A DNA stretch of 64,000 nucleotides, taken from Lysinibacillus xylanilyticus. Its GTDB lineage: Bacteria; Bacillota; Bacilli; Bacillales_A; Planococcaceae. The position numbers were made by a program, and so were the translations under genes. Under the pieces are notes generated by a model, which saw only the letters and a list, made by a program, of their open reading frames with translations, was not told the origin of the DNA and made no database searches. The stretch spans positions 1,165,565 through 1,229,564 of the forward strand of contig NZ_LFXJ01000005.1 in NCBI RefSeq assembly GCF_001183605.1, given 5' to 3'. This document shows, one piece after another, positions 43,846-51,974 of this stretch (positions are counted from its first letter, which is position 1; each line of letters begins with the position of its first letter).

Positions 43846-44517
43846 TTTATTTTTTTAAATTTTTTTGTGAATACTCGCTATGTAAATTAATTCATTTGCC
43901 CTTTTACACACAAAAATACAAAGTCTAACATTTTATAAACAATCTATATTTATGAATAAAATTGAATATTAATGCACGCAGGGTTATTTTATAATTATAA
44001 TAGAATGAACTACTATTAATTTTGTTAATAGATGCGTCAAGATAACATATTGTAAACATAAAAAAATTTAGATTAGCAAAGAAGGTTTAGGAATTATTAG
44101 AGTCTTTTATTTATAGAAATCATTTAAATTTCTATAATTCAGAATATTATTTTCAGTCAGTTTTATGAAGACCATGACGCTTCTTTCATCTCAAACCAGG
44201 TGTGTTGATTAACTAATTTTAACCATATTTATTAAACAGCTAGGTTGATTTCCACTACGGATGATCGTTACCAGTGGGCAAGCACCTTCACTTAAATCAA
44301 AAGAAATGTAGGTACATAATCTTATATTTCGTAAATCTAAACTCCTGATTTAACACATGTAGTATCAATTCAAAGTTGTATTCTAAAGTGAAAGCCTAAG
44401 ATAAAGATAATAAATGAAGTTTTTTACAAAGGCTGTTTTCTCAAAGATTGTTGCTTCTGGTTTGGCTATCTTATTGGAGGCTCCTATAAGAATTTTAAAT
44501 TTACAAAATTTTAGTAT
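43846..44517. other. Gene-free AT-rich stretch with decayed repeat fragments
   Basis: No frame with a ribosome site was found. Around 44250-44305 AGGTTGATTTCCACTACGGA resembles the start of a repeat common in Bacillaceae genomes (GGTTGATTTCCGC...). Around 44420-44460 AGGCTGTTTTCTCAAAGATT matches the end of family B repeats (seen at 51740 on the other strand) and a fragment near 460. Confidence 0.5.
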
Positions 44518-45039
44518 TCATCGTGAACTAGAAACATATTTGTCAAAGTAATATTCAAATATCTTATAAATGACTTGTACTTCACTAATATTTATCTTAA
44601 GAAGATTTTCAACATCTATTACTTGAATTTCTTCTAAACCTTGACTGTATTTGGAATTTTCATAAGCATTAAACAGGTCATAAAAAAATTCACAATGGAT
44701 TGAACAATGAGAACCGTCACTATACCATCCAGCACTAAAAAGAAAACTTGCCCAAGATATTTGACGTTGTTTATATTTTAAAAATAAACAAGCCAAATAG
44801 AAATCATTTAATTCAGGAAAATTTTCAAAGGGTTCCGAATTTGCAAATTCCTTTACAATTCTTTCTGCATCGTTTTGAAATTTTGTTAATGAAAGTTCTA
44901 TAATCCAATAAGGAGGACTTTCAGATTTATCAATAATTTCATCACAAAATAATAAATAATGCTTATATGTTATTAAGCAAGCTTCAATCATCTCCCCCAT
45001 TTTCCAAGCAAGTGATTTGTTCAAATTAATTTGCAACAT
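44518..45039 (-). CDS. Hypothetical protein
   Basis: A 173-residue cytoplasmic protein starting MLQINLNKSLAWKMGEMIEA. It contains CDEIIDKSESPPYWIIELSL and WASFLFSAGWYSDGSHCSIH. It is rich in aromatic and acidic residues, a composition seen in contact-dependent or polymorphic-toxin immunity proteins, but no family was recognised. There is no signal peptide. AAAGGAGGGT lies before the start. It sits alone in an accessory region with repeats on both sides, so a recently acquired orphan is plausible. Confidence 0.65.
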   Translation of the reverse strand: MLQINLNKSLAWKMGEMIEACLITYKHYLLFCDEIIDKSESPPYWIIELSLTKFQNDAERIVKEFANSEPFENFPELNDFYLACLFLKYKQRQISWASFLFSAGWYSDGSHCSIHCEFFYDLFNAYENSKYSQGLEEIQVIDVENLLKINISEVQVIYKIFEYYFDKYVSSSR

Positions 45040-45113
45040 TAACCCTCCTTTAGTTTTTTTGTAAATTCTGTACTAACATCATTTTAACAAAAACTCACTA
45101 CTGTTACTTAACT

Positions 45114-45245
45114 AAACTGCTCCGTTAGCCATCCATGTAGCGGAAAACCAGAGCTACACCACAGAATATCTTTCATGGGAGTTTAAGAAGAACAGCGACG
45201 CTTATTCCACAATCGCGCCCGATTGTGCAATAAGAAGGTGCATAA
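45114..45245. repeat. Family B + C repeat
   Basis: Begins CTGCTCCGTTAGCCATCCAT, GTAGCGGAAAACCAGAGCTA CACCACAGAATA, TCTTTCATGGGAGTTTAAG (family B) and runs into CTTATTCCACAATCGCGCCC GATTGTGCAATAAG (family C). GTAGC..GCTAC and CTTATTC..GAATAAG-like arms can pair. Other copies: 47424, 48639, 49334, 50284 and 51645. Confidence 0.8.
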
Positions 45246-45329
45246 ATTCTATCTGTTTCCAAAACAGCTGAAATTAAAGCTATTTGTTGCAACATCAGGA
45301 GATTATTGCATTTTCACCTATGCCTCCGT

Positions 45330-46622
45330 TTATCTTTTCAGTAATGGTTTACTAAAATTATAACTTTTTTCTTCAGTCATTCCTGTCATCATATTCTTCA
45401 GTTGATATGTGTTATTCTTAACTTCTTGCTCACCTAAAACAATAACGTTCGGTATATTTTCTCGATTTGCCTTGTCCATCGCCTTGCGTAGTTTTTTGTC
45501 GCTCAGTTCAACGACCACACGTTTTCGTTGTTGACGAAGTGTTGTGGCCAGCTGTAATGCTTCCTTTTCAACGCCCATAGGAATAATATAAACATCAATT
45601 TCACTTTCAGCAGCAACTTTTCCATTCAATTCAAATGCTGTAAATATCACATCTAAACCAAATGAAATACCGACTGTCGGGAAGCTTTGATCGCTGCCAA
45701 TCAACCCACCAATTGCATTGTCATAACGACCACCACTGCCAATACTTGATTTGATGGAACCTTCCTTTAAAAAAATTTCATAGATAGTCCCTGTGTAAAT
45801 TTCAAGGCCACGTGCTAAAAATGGATTAAAAATGCAATTGTCCATTATATTTAGGGCTTGCAAATACGAATCTAACTCACGCAGCTCTGCAATTCCTTCT
45901 TGCACAAAGTTATTCAACGTTGCATATTGCTCGAAATAATCAAGTGCTGGTTCAGTATCTAAAAATTGTTCGATTGCAGCTAATGAATCGCTCGTTAAAG
46001 CTAACTCTTCTAGCTCCTTCACTAATGTCATTCGATCAATTTTCTCCATTTTATCAAGTACTAATATAACTCTATTCTTTGCTTCAGGTACAGCAAAACA
46101 TTGCAACAAACCGTAAAGTAACTTTCGATTGTTGTACTGAATGAGAATGTCTACGTCCAGCTTACGAAATGCATCAACTGCCATCATCATAAGCTCTGCT
46201 TCAGCAGCTTGTGAGTTTACTCCAACAATATCCACATCGCATTGAGTAAACTCACGTAAACGACCTGTCTTAATTGGCCCATCACGAAATACTTTACCAA
46301 TTTCATAGCGTTTAAATGGCATCGATAATTCTGGATTCATAGCAATAACCTTTGCAAATGGAATTGTTAAATCATAACGTAACGCTAAATCACGTTCCCC
46401 ACGATCCGTTAGAGTATACATTTCCTGTAAAATCTCTGCCCCACCTGCATATTTAGATGCCATTAAATTTTTATAATTAAGAATTGGAGTTTCCAATATT
46501 TTGCATCCATATAAAATAAACGTATCTTCTAATGTTCTACGAATTGTACGGCGAATAGCTTCTTGTTTAGGTAAATAATCTTGTGTTCCTCTTACATTTT
46601 GGTAATCCATCTTTTTCATCAT
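45330..46622 (-). CDS. hisS: Histidyl-tRNA synthetase
   Basis: A 430-residue class II synthetase. QNVRGTQDYLPKQEAIRRTI is the N-terminal motif, RYDLTIPFAKVIAMN motif 2, REFTQCDVDIVG the histidine pocket, GLEIYTGTIYEIF the His-A region, and SGGRYDNAIGGLIG the second His motif. A C-terminal anticodon domain follows. The sequence differs from the usual hisS-aspS enzyme, so it may be a second, regulated copy. GAGGAGGAAG precedes the ATG. Its leader encodes a His-rich peptide ahead of a terminator, predicting induction by histidine shortage. Confidence 0.9.
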   Translation of the reverse strand: MMKKMDYQNVRGTQDYLPKQEAIRRTIRRTLEDTFILYGCKILETPILNYKNLMASKYAGGAEILQEMYTLTDRGERDLALRYDLTIPFAKVIAMNPELSMPFKRYEIGKVFRDGPIKTGRLREFTQCDVDIVGVNSQAAEAELMMMAVDAFRKLDVDILIQYNNRKLLYGLLQCFAVPEAKNRVILVLDKMEKIDRMTLVKELEELALTSDSLAAIEQFLDTEPALDYFEQYATLNNFVQEGIAELRELDSYLQALNIMDNCIFNPFLARGLEIYTGTIYEIFLKEGSIKSSIGSGGRYDNAIGGLIGSDQSFPTVGISFGLDVIFTAFELNGKVAAESEIDVYIIPMGVEKEALQLATTLRQQRKRVVVELSDKKLRKAMDKANRENIPNVIVLGEQEVKNNTYQLKNMMTGMTEEKSYNFSKPLLKR

Positions 46623-46647
46623 ATCTTCCTCCTCGTTTTTAGCAAAT

Positions 46648-46695
46648 AAAAAAACCGTATAACACTAAAGCTCCAAAACGGCTTTAATTATACGA
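46648..46695 (-). terminator. Attenuator terminator ahead of hisS
   Basis: CGTATAATTAAAGC and GCTTTAGTGTTATACG pair on the minus strand around CGTTTTGGA, followed by GTTTTTTTATT. It lies between the leader peptide and hisS. Confidence 0.88.
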
Positions 46696-46751
46696 TTCAA
46701 CGGGAAAAAGTCTTCCTATTCAATATTAAAAAATTAATATAGATAGCAAGA

Positions 46752-46805
46752 CTAATCAATATGATGATGTGTAGTTTTGTTAATTATTAGGAAATATACG
46801 ACCAT
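46752..46805 (-). CDS. His-codon leader peptide of hisS
   Basis: ATG at 46805 encodes MVVYFLIINKTTHHHID and stops at TAG (46752). A near-perfect AAAAGGAGGTG lies seven bases upstream. Three consecutive CAT codons near the end are exactly where a ribosome would stall when His-tRNA is scarce. A second hairpin (AGTCTT..AAGACT, about 46757-46712) lies immediately downstream and could swap with the terminator. Classic ribosome-mediated attenuation is inferred. Confidence 0.82.
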   Translation of the reverse strand: MVVYFLIINKTTHHHID

Positions 46806-46966
46806 AATTTTCACCTCCTTTTAAATTGAATTAATAATACAATATATGTTAATAAAATACAATTTGGTTGTCATACAGCCAGGCATGAGGGACAAATCCC
46901 GCTTTGTTGGAAGTAACATATACATATATAAAGTACTTACTATTGAGATGGAAAGGGGGAAAATCA

Positions 46967-47410
46967 ATGCCAAGCGGAACGCATCAGGTTGAGGTGGAGT
47001 TACCGATAAATAAGATTTGGGATTTTGTTAAGGATATGGATAACTGGGCTCCACTTATACCTGGATATATTCAACACCGAAAAATTACTAACCGCCAGTC
47101 CACTTGGGAATTTTATAGTAACATCGGATTCATAAAGAAAAAGATTAATTTAATGGCCACTATAGAAGAATGGATTGAACCGACAAGGGTTACTTTTAAT
47201 TTAAAGGGTTTAAATGAGGAACTTTCAGGCGGTGGCTATTTCCTGGCAGAAGTAATAGCTAAAAATAAAACGAGGATAACAGGCTTTCTTGAGATCAATG
47301 CTGGTGGTGCATTGGGACCGCTGGTTAATGAGGTATTAAAGTCTTATCTTCCTAAAGTAACAGAAGAAATGACGATTGGGATCTCTACAAAATTGGAGGA
47401 GCTTAATTAA
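46967..47410 (+). CDS. SRPBCC family (CoxG-like) protein
   Basis: A 147-residue SRPBCC domain protein, MPSGTHQVEVELPINKIWDF ... LNEELSGGGYFLAEV ... EVLKSYLPKVTEEMTIGISTKL. The SGGGYF and C-terminal helix resemble the CoxG/carbon monoxide dehydrogenase subunit G group, which bind hydrophobic ligands. I start at ATG 46967 with AAAGGGGG upstream; the in-frame extension lacks a site. It is divergent from hisS. Confidence 0.8.
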   Translation: MPSGTHQVEVELPINKIWDFVKDMDNWAPLIPGYIQHRKITNRQSTWEFYSNIGFIKKKINLMATIEEWIEPTRVTFNLKGLNEELSGGGYFLAEVIAKNKTRITGFLEINAGGALGPLVNEVLKSYLPKVTEEMTIGISTKLEELN

Positions 47411-47423
47411 AAAATGTTGCATA

Positions 47424-47490
47424 AAGTCATTGCTACACCACAGAAAATGAAAGATTATTACGTTCTTTCATGGGAGTTCAATAAGTAAAA
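47424..47490. repeat. Family B repeat, partial
   Basis: GCTACACCACAGAAAATGAA then AGATTATTACGTTCTTTCAT GGGAGTTCAATAAG. The hairpin TGAAAGA..TCTTTCA is intact. The 47491-47632 stretch also holds AGCCCTCATCT/AGATGGGGGCT, a terminator-like hairpin at about 47562-47588. Confidence 0.75.
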
Positions 47491-47632
47491 AAGAGCTGCA
47501 TATGCAACTCAATGTTATACAAGTAAAGCCCCGAATAATCTCACCTGCTCCTCAAATTAGCCCTCATCTATTTAAGATGGGGGCTATTTGACGCTTACGA
47601 ATTATTTGCGACAATGTTGCTATTCCGAGTCG

Positions 47633-48412
47633 TTATGCAAAAGAAGATAATAATTGGTTGAATCTATCGCGCTCCTCTAAAAAAGCGCAATGGCCGCTGT
47701 ATTGGAACGGAACTAGCGTTGAATTTTTGATCAGCTTATTTGTTTCCTCAGCTTGAGTAAACGGAACGACTTTATCGTGAATTCCGTGAATAATTAATGT
47801 GGGTACATCGATCTGACCGAGATCGTTGTAAACATTTTCATCCCTAAGCGTGACCATAATGGCGGAAGTCGCCCAATTCGCCGCTTGTAATCCCATTAAA
47901 ACGAACCAATCGGATTTCAGTTCGGAAATATACTGAAAGAAAAAAATTCGCGTTTGGTCTTGCAGCATTTGCGGTCGGTCATGATTTGTATCCACGATGA
48001 TTTTATTTGTAAATTCTTTTGGAACGCTAGATGGAGAGGCAGCGTCGACCAGGACGAGTTTAGATACCCCATACCCTTTGTAACGAGCCATGTAACGGAT
48101 CGAGATTGCACCTCCTGTAGAGTGTCCTACCAGTGTTATGTTACTTAGCTGTAACGTCTCGATGACCATGCGGACATCATCTGCTAATCTATCGAAAGAA
48201 TACCCGCTAAAAGGTTTATCCGATTTGCCATATCCCCTCCAGTCCATTCCAATACAACGATATCCAAGCGTTGGAAGGAAATTGAACTGATATTCGAACT
48301 GGTTATGGTTTAGCGGCCACCCATGAATAAACAGAATCGTTTTGTTTCCCTTTGGATTGATGTCCTCGATAAATACGTTGACGCCTGGTTCGACAGTTAC
48401 AAAGTATCCCAA
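47633..48412 (-). CDS. Alpha/beta hydrolase (haloperoxidase/esterase-like)
   Basis: A 259-residue alpha/beta hydrolase. HGWPLNHNQFEYQ carries the oxyanion strand, the nucleophile Ser is in LVGHSTGGA, Asp is in IHGIHDKVVP and His in YSGHCAFLEE. The fold of AB-hydrolase proteins annotated as non-haem chloroperoxidases fits; its substrate is unknown. I start at TTG 48412 (LGYFVTVEPGVNVFIED), with GGGGTG upstream, because the in-frame ATG 16 codons earlier has no ribosome site. The gene seems richer in G+C than its neighbours, so transfer is possible. Confidence 0.83.
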   Translation of the reverse strand: MGYFVTVEPGVNVFIEDINPKGNKTILFIHGWPLNHNQFEYQFNFLPTLGYRCIGMDWRGYGKSDKPFSGYSFDRLADDVRMVIETLQLSNITLVGHSTGGAISIRYMARYKGYGVSKLVLVDAASPSSVPKEFTNKIIVDTNHDRPQMLQDQTRIFFFQYISELKSDWFVLMGLQAANWATSAIMVTLRDENVYNDLGQIDVPTLIIHGIHDKVVPFTQAEETNKLIKNSTLVPFQYSGHCAFLEERDRFNQLLSSFA

Positions 48413-48638
48413 GTGTATCACCCCATTTATTAAAAAGTAATTTCCTATTAAGATATTCACCTAAGGCAGAGTGTATGCCTAATATCGGCGTTAAACTTTG
48501 TTGAGCTAGTGCGAAGTTCTGATGAATACAAACTTAAGAAACACCCAAGGATGGTAGGGGGATTTTTCGATTTTTAATGCAATGGCGGAAAGCCCCTTTC
48601 CTCGTTGAAGCAGCATATTAGTATTGATATTTTCGCTC

Positions 48639-48775
48639 TTTAATAACGCGAATTCAACAGTTGAATTCGCTTCAAAAGGTTAAACAACAAACCAGAAAAC
48701 GAGCGCTGATTCTTGTTACATAATCGCGCCCGATTGTTGAAGATCGTTATTCAACTAAAGCCCCTGTAGTTAAAA
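48639..48775. repeat. Family C repeat with flanking palindrome
   Basis: GCGAATTCAACAGTTGAATTCGC is a palindrome at about 48652. The tail GCGCTGATTCTTGTTACATA, ATCGCGCCCGATTGTTGAAG then ATCGTTATTCAACTAAAGCC CC is shared with 45220 and 49334. The rest of 48413-48805 has no gene. Confidence 0.7.
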
Positions 48776-48805
48776 TCAAAAACTTTATAAGAAAATTAAC
48801 TAAAT

Positions 48806-49270
48806 TCAAGAAACTACTCTAAAGATATTCTTATACGCTTTAAAAAGTATAAATCCTATAAAACAACTTAGTTGGTTTAGAATAATGTCATCTATATCAA
48901 AACTGCCTAAAAACAAGATTAGTTGGAGGATTTCTACACTGAGTATGAGTAAAAAGCAAGAAATCATCGTTTTGATTATATTTCTTTGAGAGGGAAAAGC
49001 CATTGGTATTAGAAATCCCATTGGTATAAAAGGAATGATATTACCAAAAATATTCATAAAAGCTATACTAAAACTCAAATCACTTATATAAGTTTCGATT
49101 GTTCTAAAAGGAACTAAGTTTGCACTTAATCCCCATTGGTCCCTACGCTCCATATTCGATTGTATAGTATTGATAACATCTTGTATGTCTCCATTGAACT
49201 TAATCACTATAAATTTTAGCACTAATAATATGTATATTGAAAAAAGAATCCTCCAATTTTTGTTATTCAT
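48806..49270 (-). CDS. VanZ family membrane protein
   Basis: A 154-residue protein with four membrane helices and the VanZ-type blocks NLVPFRTIETYI..FGNIIPFIPMGFLIPM, SVEILQLILFLGSFDIDDII and LNQLSCFIGF. VanZ relatives influence teicoplanin resistance in some species, but most chromosomal members have no known role. The start ATG at 49270 has GAGGTGG upstream. It lies between two family C repeats. Confidence 0.85.
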   Translation of the reverse strand: MNNKNWRILFSIYILLVLKFIVIKFNGDIQDVINTIQSNMERRDQWGLSANLVPFRTIETYISDLSFSIAFMNIFGNIIPFIPMGFLIPMAFPSQRNIIKTMISCFLLILSVEILQLILFLGSFDIDDIILNQLSCFIGFILFKAYKNIFRVVS

Positions 49271-49333
49271 ACTTAGAAACCACCTCAATTCAGCCTATGT
49301 ACTACATCATTAGTTGAAGTATAACCTTCCAAA

Positions 49334-49372
49334 GCGCCGATTGTGGAAGATTGGTTTTCAACTAAAGCCCCC
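49334..49372. repeat. Family C repeat, short
   Basis: GCGCCGATTGTGGAAGATTG then GTTTTCAACTAAAGCCCCC, matching the end of the copy at 48720-48775. The rest of 49373-49630 shows no gene. Confidence 0.7.
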
Positions 49373-49633
49373 TTTACTTTAAGTACCAAAATCCTCAAGA
49401 CATTAAAATTCTATAAAGTTCCAGTTTTAGTTTGGGTTTTACTTTAAATTGTCCATAAATTTAATAATTCTAAACCATTTCTGAAATCCCTGTCTTAATA
49501 ATAATTATGTTTTTGGCTTTAAGTTTTCTATATCTTCTATTTGCTATTCCGAAAAAATCAGGTAACTAACAATGTAAAGCAGCAAAGAGTTTTTCTAATC
49601 ATTAACAAAATCAGGAAAACTTAGTAAGAGATG

Positions 49634-49662
49634 TTTACAAACAACTTAAAGATGGGTATACT
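49634..49662 (+). promoter_or_regulatory. Promoter of the small-peptide cluster
   Basis: TTTACA (49634-49639), a 17-base spacer and TATACT (49657-49662), 40 bases before the first small ORF. Confidence 0.65.
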
Positions 49663-49701
49663 TACAAAGTAAACAAAAAATTCTTAAGGAGGTCGAATGA
49701 A

Positions 49702-49800
49702 ATGATCGTTATCGTTATCGTTATATTGATGTCATTGGTAGTTACAACTTCAGTAAAAATGAAAATCACACATTCGACCAGATCGGAATGGATCGCTTAA
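49702..49800 (+). CDS. 32-residue hydrophobic peptide
   Basis: The product is MIVIVIVILMSLVVTTSVKM then KITHSTRSEWIA, a single membrane helix and a polar tail. TTAAGGAGGTC gives a strong ribosome site at the right distance. It is followed by two strong terminators. Short hydrophobic peptides of this kind include type I toxins. That role is only a possibility here, as no antisense RNA was identified. Confidence 0.65.
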   Translation: MIVIVIVILMSLVVTTSVKMKITHSTRSEWIA

Positions 49801-49826
49801 GGTTTTTTTTGTAATTAAGCATACCC

Positions 49827-49862
49827 ATACCGCAGGGAGAAGTGTGCCCCTGCGGTATTTTT
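49827..49862 (+). terminator. First terminator of the small-peptide cluster
   Basis: ATACCGCAGGG and CCCCTGCGGTAT flank AGAAGTGTG and are followed by TTTTTGTG. Confidence 0.88.
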
Positions 49863-49875
49863 GTGCCTTTTTTCA

Positions 49876-49903
49876 CCGTAGGGGAGTCTCTCTACGGTTT
49901 TTT
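49876..49903 (+). terminator. Second terminator of the small-peptide cluster
   Basis: CCGTAG and CTACGG flank GGGAGTCTCT, followed by TTTTTTT, only 14 bases after the first terminator. Confidence 0.85.
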
Positions 49904-49938
49904 TCATTTTTCATGGTAATTTAAGGAGGTGATAATAA

Positions 49939-50085
49939 ATGATATTAAACATTTTTGCTCTCACGATAACTATTACAAAACGTGAGATCTCTCTTGAGAA
50001 AGCACTTCATAATGAAAATGCGAAAAAAATCTTTGAAGAGAACCGAAGAAAAGTAGAAAATTATATTCGTATTCGTCAATATTAA
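49939..50085 (+). CDS. YrzI family small protein
   Basis: A 48-residue protein, MILNIFALTITITKREISLE then KALHNENAKKIFEENRRKVE NYIRIRQY. The hydrophobic start followed by TITKREIS..ALHNE is the YrzI signature known from Bacillus. TTAAGGAGGTGATAATAA gives one of the strongest ribosome sites in the window. In B. subtilis the yrzI region makes several tiny peptides from one short RNA, and the same clustering is seen here. A physiological role is unsettled. Confidence 0.85.
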   Translation: MILNIFALTITITKREISLEKALHNENAKKIFEENRRKVENYIRIRQY

Positions 50086-50121
50086 TTTTGTTAATTAAAA
50101 CAATGAAAGGTGGGAATTGAA

Positions 50122-50187
50122 ATGATTTATATGATCAAAAGACGTCATGCAGTTTTATGGGTGGAGAAAGACACAACCACCAGATGA
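50122..50187 (+). CDS. 21-residue peptide downstream of YrzI
   Basis: The product is MIYMIKRRHAVLWVEKDTTT R, with GAAAGGTGGGAATTGA upstream. Spacing and ribosome site suggest it is translated on the YrzI message. Too short for family assignment. Confidence 0.5.
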   Translation: MIYMIKRRHAVLWVEKDTTTR

Positions 50188-50239
50188 AGTAATATAAAGT
50201 GACAATATAGCTATTTAATTTTATAATCTCAGTAAAGTT

Positions 50240-50268
50240 AACCCGTTCTAATCTAGGACGGGTTGCTT
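50240..50268 (+). terminator. Terminator-like hairpin after the YrzI cluster
   Basis: AACCCGTTCTA and TAGGACGGGTT form a good stem; the U tract is weak (GCTTC). Confidence 0.55.
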
Positions 50269-50283
50269 CAGGAGGTATTTGGC

Positions 50284-50385
50284 CCCCGTTAGCCATCCAT
50301 GTAGCGCAAAACATAGAGCTACACCACAGAATATGAAAGATGATTAAGTTCTTTCATGGGAGTTTAATAAGAACAGCAATGATTA
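50284..50385. repeat. Family B repeat
   Basis: CCCCGTTAGCCATCCATGTA then GCGCAAAACATAGAGCTACA, CCACAGAATATGAAAGATGA and TTAAGTTCTTTCATGGGAGT TTAATAAGAACAGC. Closely matches 45114 and 51645, same strand. Confidence 0.85.
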
Positions 50386-50399
50386 AGAAAAACACCTTT

Positions 50400-51038
50400 T
50401 CAATAAAGTCTTTTTGTATAACTTTCCTGAAGTCTTTCAGCAATTATATCAACACTAGAGTTTGGAATCTTAGCATGTTCAAATAATATTTTAGCAGCAG
50501 ATGGTAATGTTTCTTTATTAGCCCAAGAGAACTGTTCCCATAATTTTGACCTCTTAAAAGCTTTTGCACAATGTATGAAACATTCCTCTACTTCCACTCC
50601 AATACCTACAATAGGTTTTTGTCCTTTAACAGCCATCTTTTCAAGTAGTTCATCATCTTTTACCAAACAAGCCTTACCGTTAACTCTGAGTGTTTCCCCT
50701 AATCCCGGAATAAAAAATAAAAGACCCACTTTCGGATTTAATAAAATATTACGCATAGAATCTATTCTTTTGTTTCCTGGTCTTTCTGGAATAATTAAAT
50801 GCTTATTATCTAGTACACGAACAAAACCAGGCATATCCCCTCTTGGTGAAACATCACAGAAACCTAAATTATCAGAAGTTGAAATCACTAAAAAAGGTGA
50901 CTTAGAAATAAAATCATAACAATGATGGTCTAAATCTGTAATCACCTTTCTTATTACTAATTCACTCGGAAATCCAATAATCGAACGTAATTCTTCTTCG
51001 GTTTCAATAGTATTTTTAAATTTTTTATTTTGTTCCAA
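50400..51038 (-). CDS. Pyridoxamine 5'-phosphate oxidase-like FMN-binding protein
   Basis: A 212-residue split-barrel flavin protein. SPFLVISTSDNLGFCDVSPR and GDMPGFVRVLDNKHLIIPER carry the FMN-binding surface. PKVGLLFFIPGLGETLRVNG and VEVEECFIHCAKAFKRSKLW belong to the MSMEG_1061-type group of PPOX enzymes. It probably reduces or oxidises a small molecule with FMN or F420; the substrate is unknown. AAGGAGTGAAG precedes the ATG. It is a single gene between two family B repeats. Confidence 0.85.
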   Translation of the reverse strand: MEQNKKFKNTIETEEELRSIIGFPSELVIRKVITDLDHHCYDFISKSPFLVISTSDNLGFCDVSPRGDMPGFVRVLDNKHLIIPERPGNKRIDSMRNILLNPKVGLLFFIPGLGETLRVNGKACLVKDDELLEKMAVKGQKPIVGIGVEVEECFIHCAKAFKRSKLWEQFSWANKETLPSAAKILFEHAKIPNSSVDIIAERLQESYTKRLY

Positions 51039-51153
51039 ACAGACTTCACTCCTTCAATTTACGACTTTTAATTAAATGGCCCTTAAAAGCAAAAAGGGAG
51101 CAATTCTTATTCCGTGAAAGCACTCGTTAATTTAAGTACATATCTTCACAATC

Positions 51154-51573
51154 TCAATTTACTCTTTTTAAATCTGCCTCTTCTATTGAATCACCAGTAA
51201 TCTCAAAGAATAGTTCTTTATTATTGTCCAATTCAATTGTAGTTTTTTTATTTATTGGTATTAGATTGTCATTATTTTTGGTGTTGTTATTTATTAAAAT
51301 TGATACTTCCATTGTAGTCTCGCCATCTAACTCGATATCTTCCGCAAGAAATTCAAAGCTAAGTGAATCACGTTTTTTAATTTTAGAACCGTCAGCATTA
51401 ATACCTGTTGGTGAGTATTCTAATATATTTACTTCCACTCCGTAGATATCAAAATTAGCATTGTTTTTTATATTAATAATCATATTTTCATTGTTCGGTT
51501 CAGGAGTCCCTGCACAAGCAGATAAAATAAGTAATAATAAAACTGTTATTGATAAGAACAAAATTCTTCTCAT
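51154..51573 (-). CDS. Lipoprotein, unknown function
   Basis: A 139-residue lipoprotein. The signal MRRILFLSITVLLLLILSAC places the acylated Cys at 20, followed by AGTPEPNNENM. The mature part is a beta-sandwich-like segment rich in Asn/Ile (IINIKNNANFDIYGVEVNIL, DGETTMEVSILINNNTKNND). No known family. GGTGGCAAATG-type start context with GGGGGTGG upstream. Confidence 0.75.
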   Translation of the reverse strand: MRRILFLSITVLLLLILSACAGTPEPNNENMIINIKNNANFDIYGVEVNILEYSPTGINADGSKIKKRDSLSFEFLAEDIELDGETTMEVSILINNNTKNNDNLIPINKKTTIELDNNKELFFEITGDSIEEADLKRVN

Positions 51574-51644
51574 TTGCCACCCCCGTTTCTGCTATTCATT
51601 TTATTCAACGAAACGAAATGGAATTTGTTCCCTAATATTCTTAT

Positions 51645-51770
51645 TGAACTAACCTGCTCCGTTAGCCATCCATGTAGCGCAAAATCAACACTACACCACA
51701 GAAAATGAAAGATTTTTACGTTCTTTCATGGGAGTTGAATAGCAACAATCCTTTCGAAAACAGCCTATAC
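51645..51770. repeat. Family B repeat, full copy
   Basis: TTGAACTAACCTGCTCCGTT then AGCCATCCATGTAGCGCAAA, CACTACACCACAGAAAATGA, AAGATTTTTACGTTCTTTCA TGGGAGTTGAATAGCAACAA and TCCTTTCGAAAACAGCC. It shows the whole element: GTAG..CTAC, TGAAAGA..TCTTTCA and the AACAATC..AAACAGCC end that also occurs alone near 44430 and 460. Confidence 0.85.
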
Positions 51771-51816
51771 AAAAAAGTAGAGGAGCATTCATAAAAGAAC
51801 TCCTCTACTTTTTTTA
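51771..51816. terminator. Bidirectional terminator
   Basis: AAAAAAGTAGAGGAG and CTCCTCTACTTTTTTT form a strong stem. The 51817-51974 stretch is otherwise empty. Confidence 0.85.
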
Positions 51817-51974
51817 CTGTTTTATCTTTTAACGAGGGGCCTCGTCAAATATAACCACTTTTTGGAATCCACCTCATTTAAAAAGGCATGCAAAACAATC
51901 TGTTCACATACCTTTTCAATGTTTTCTAGAGACGTATCCTAGAATGATTAAACATTTTAATAAACAATCCATCT

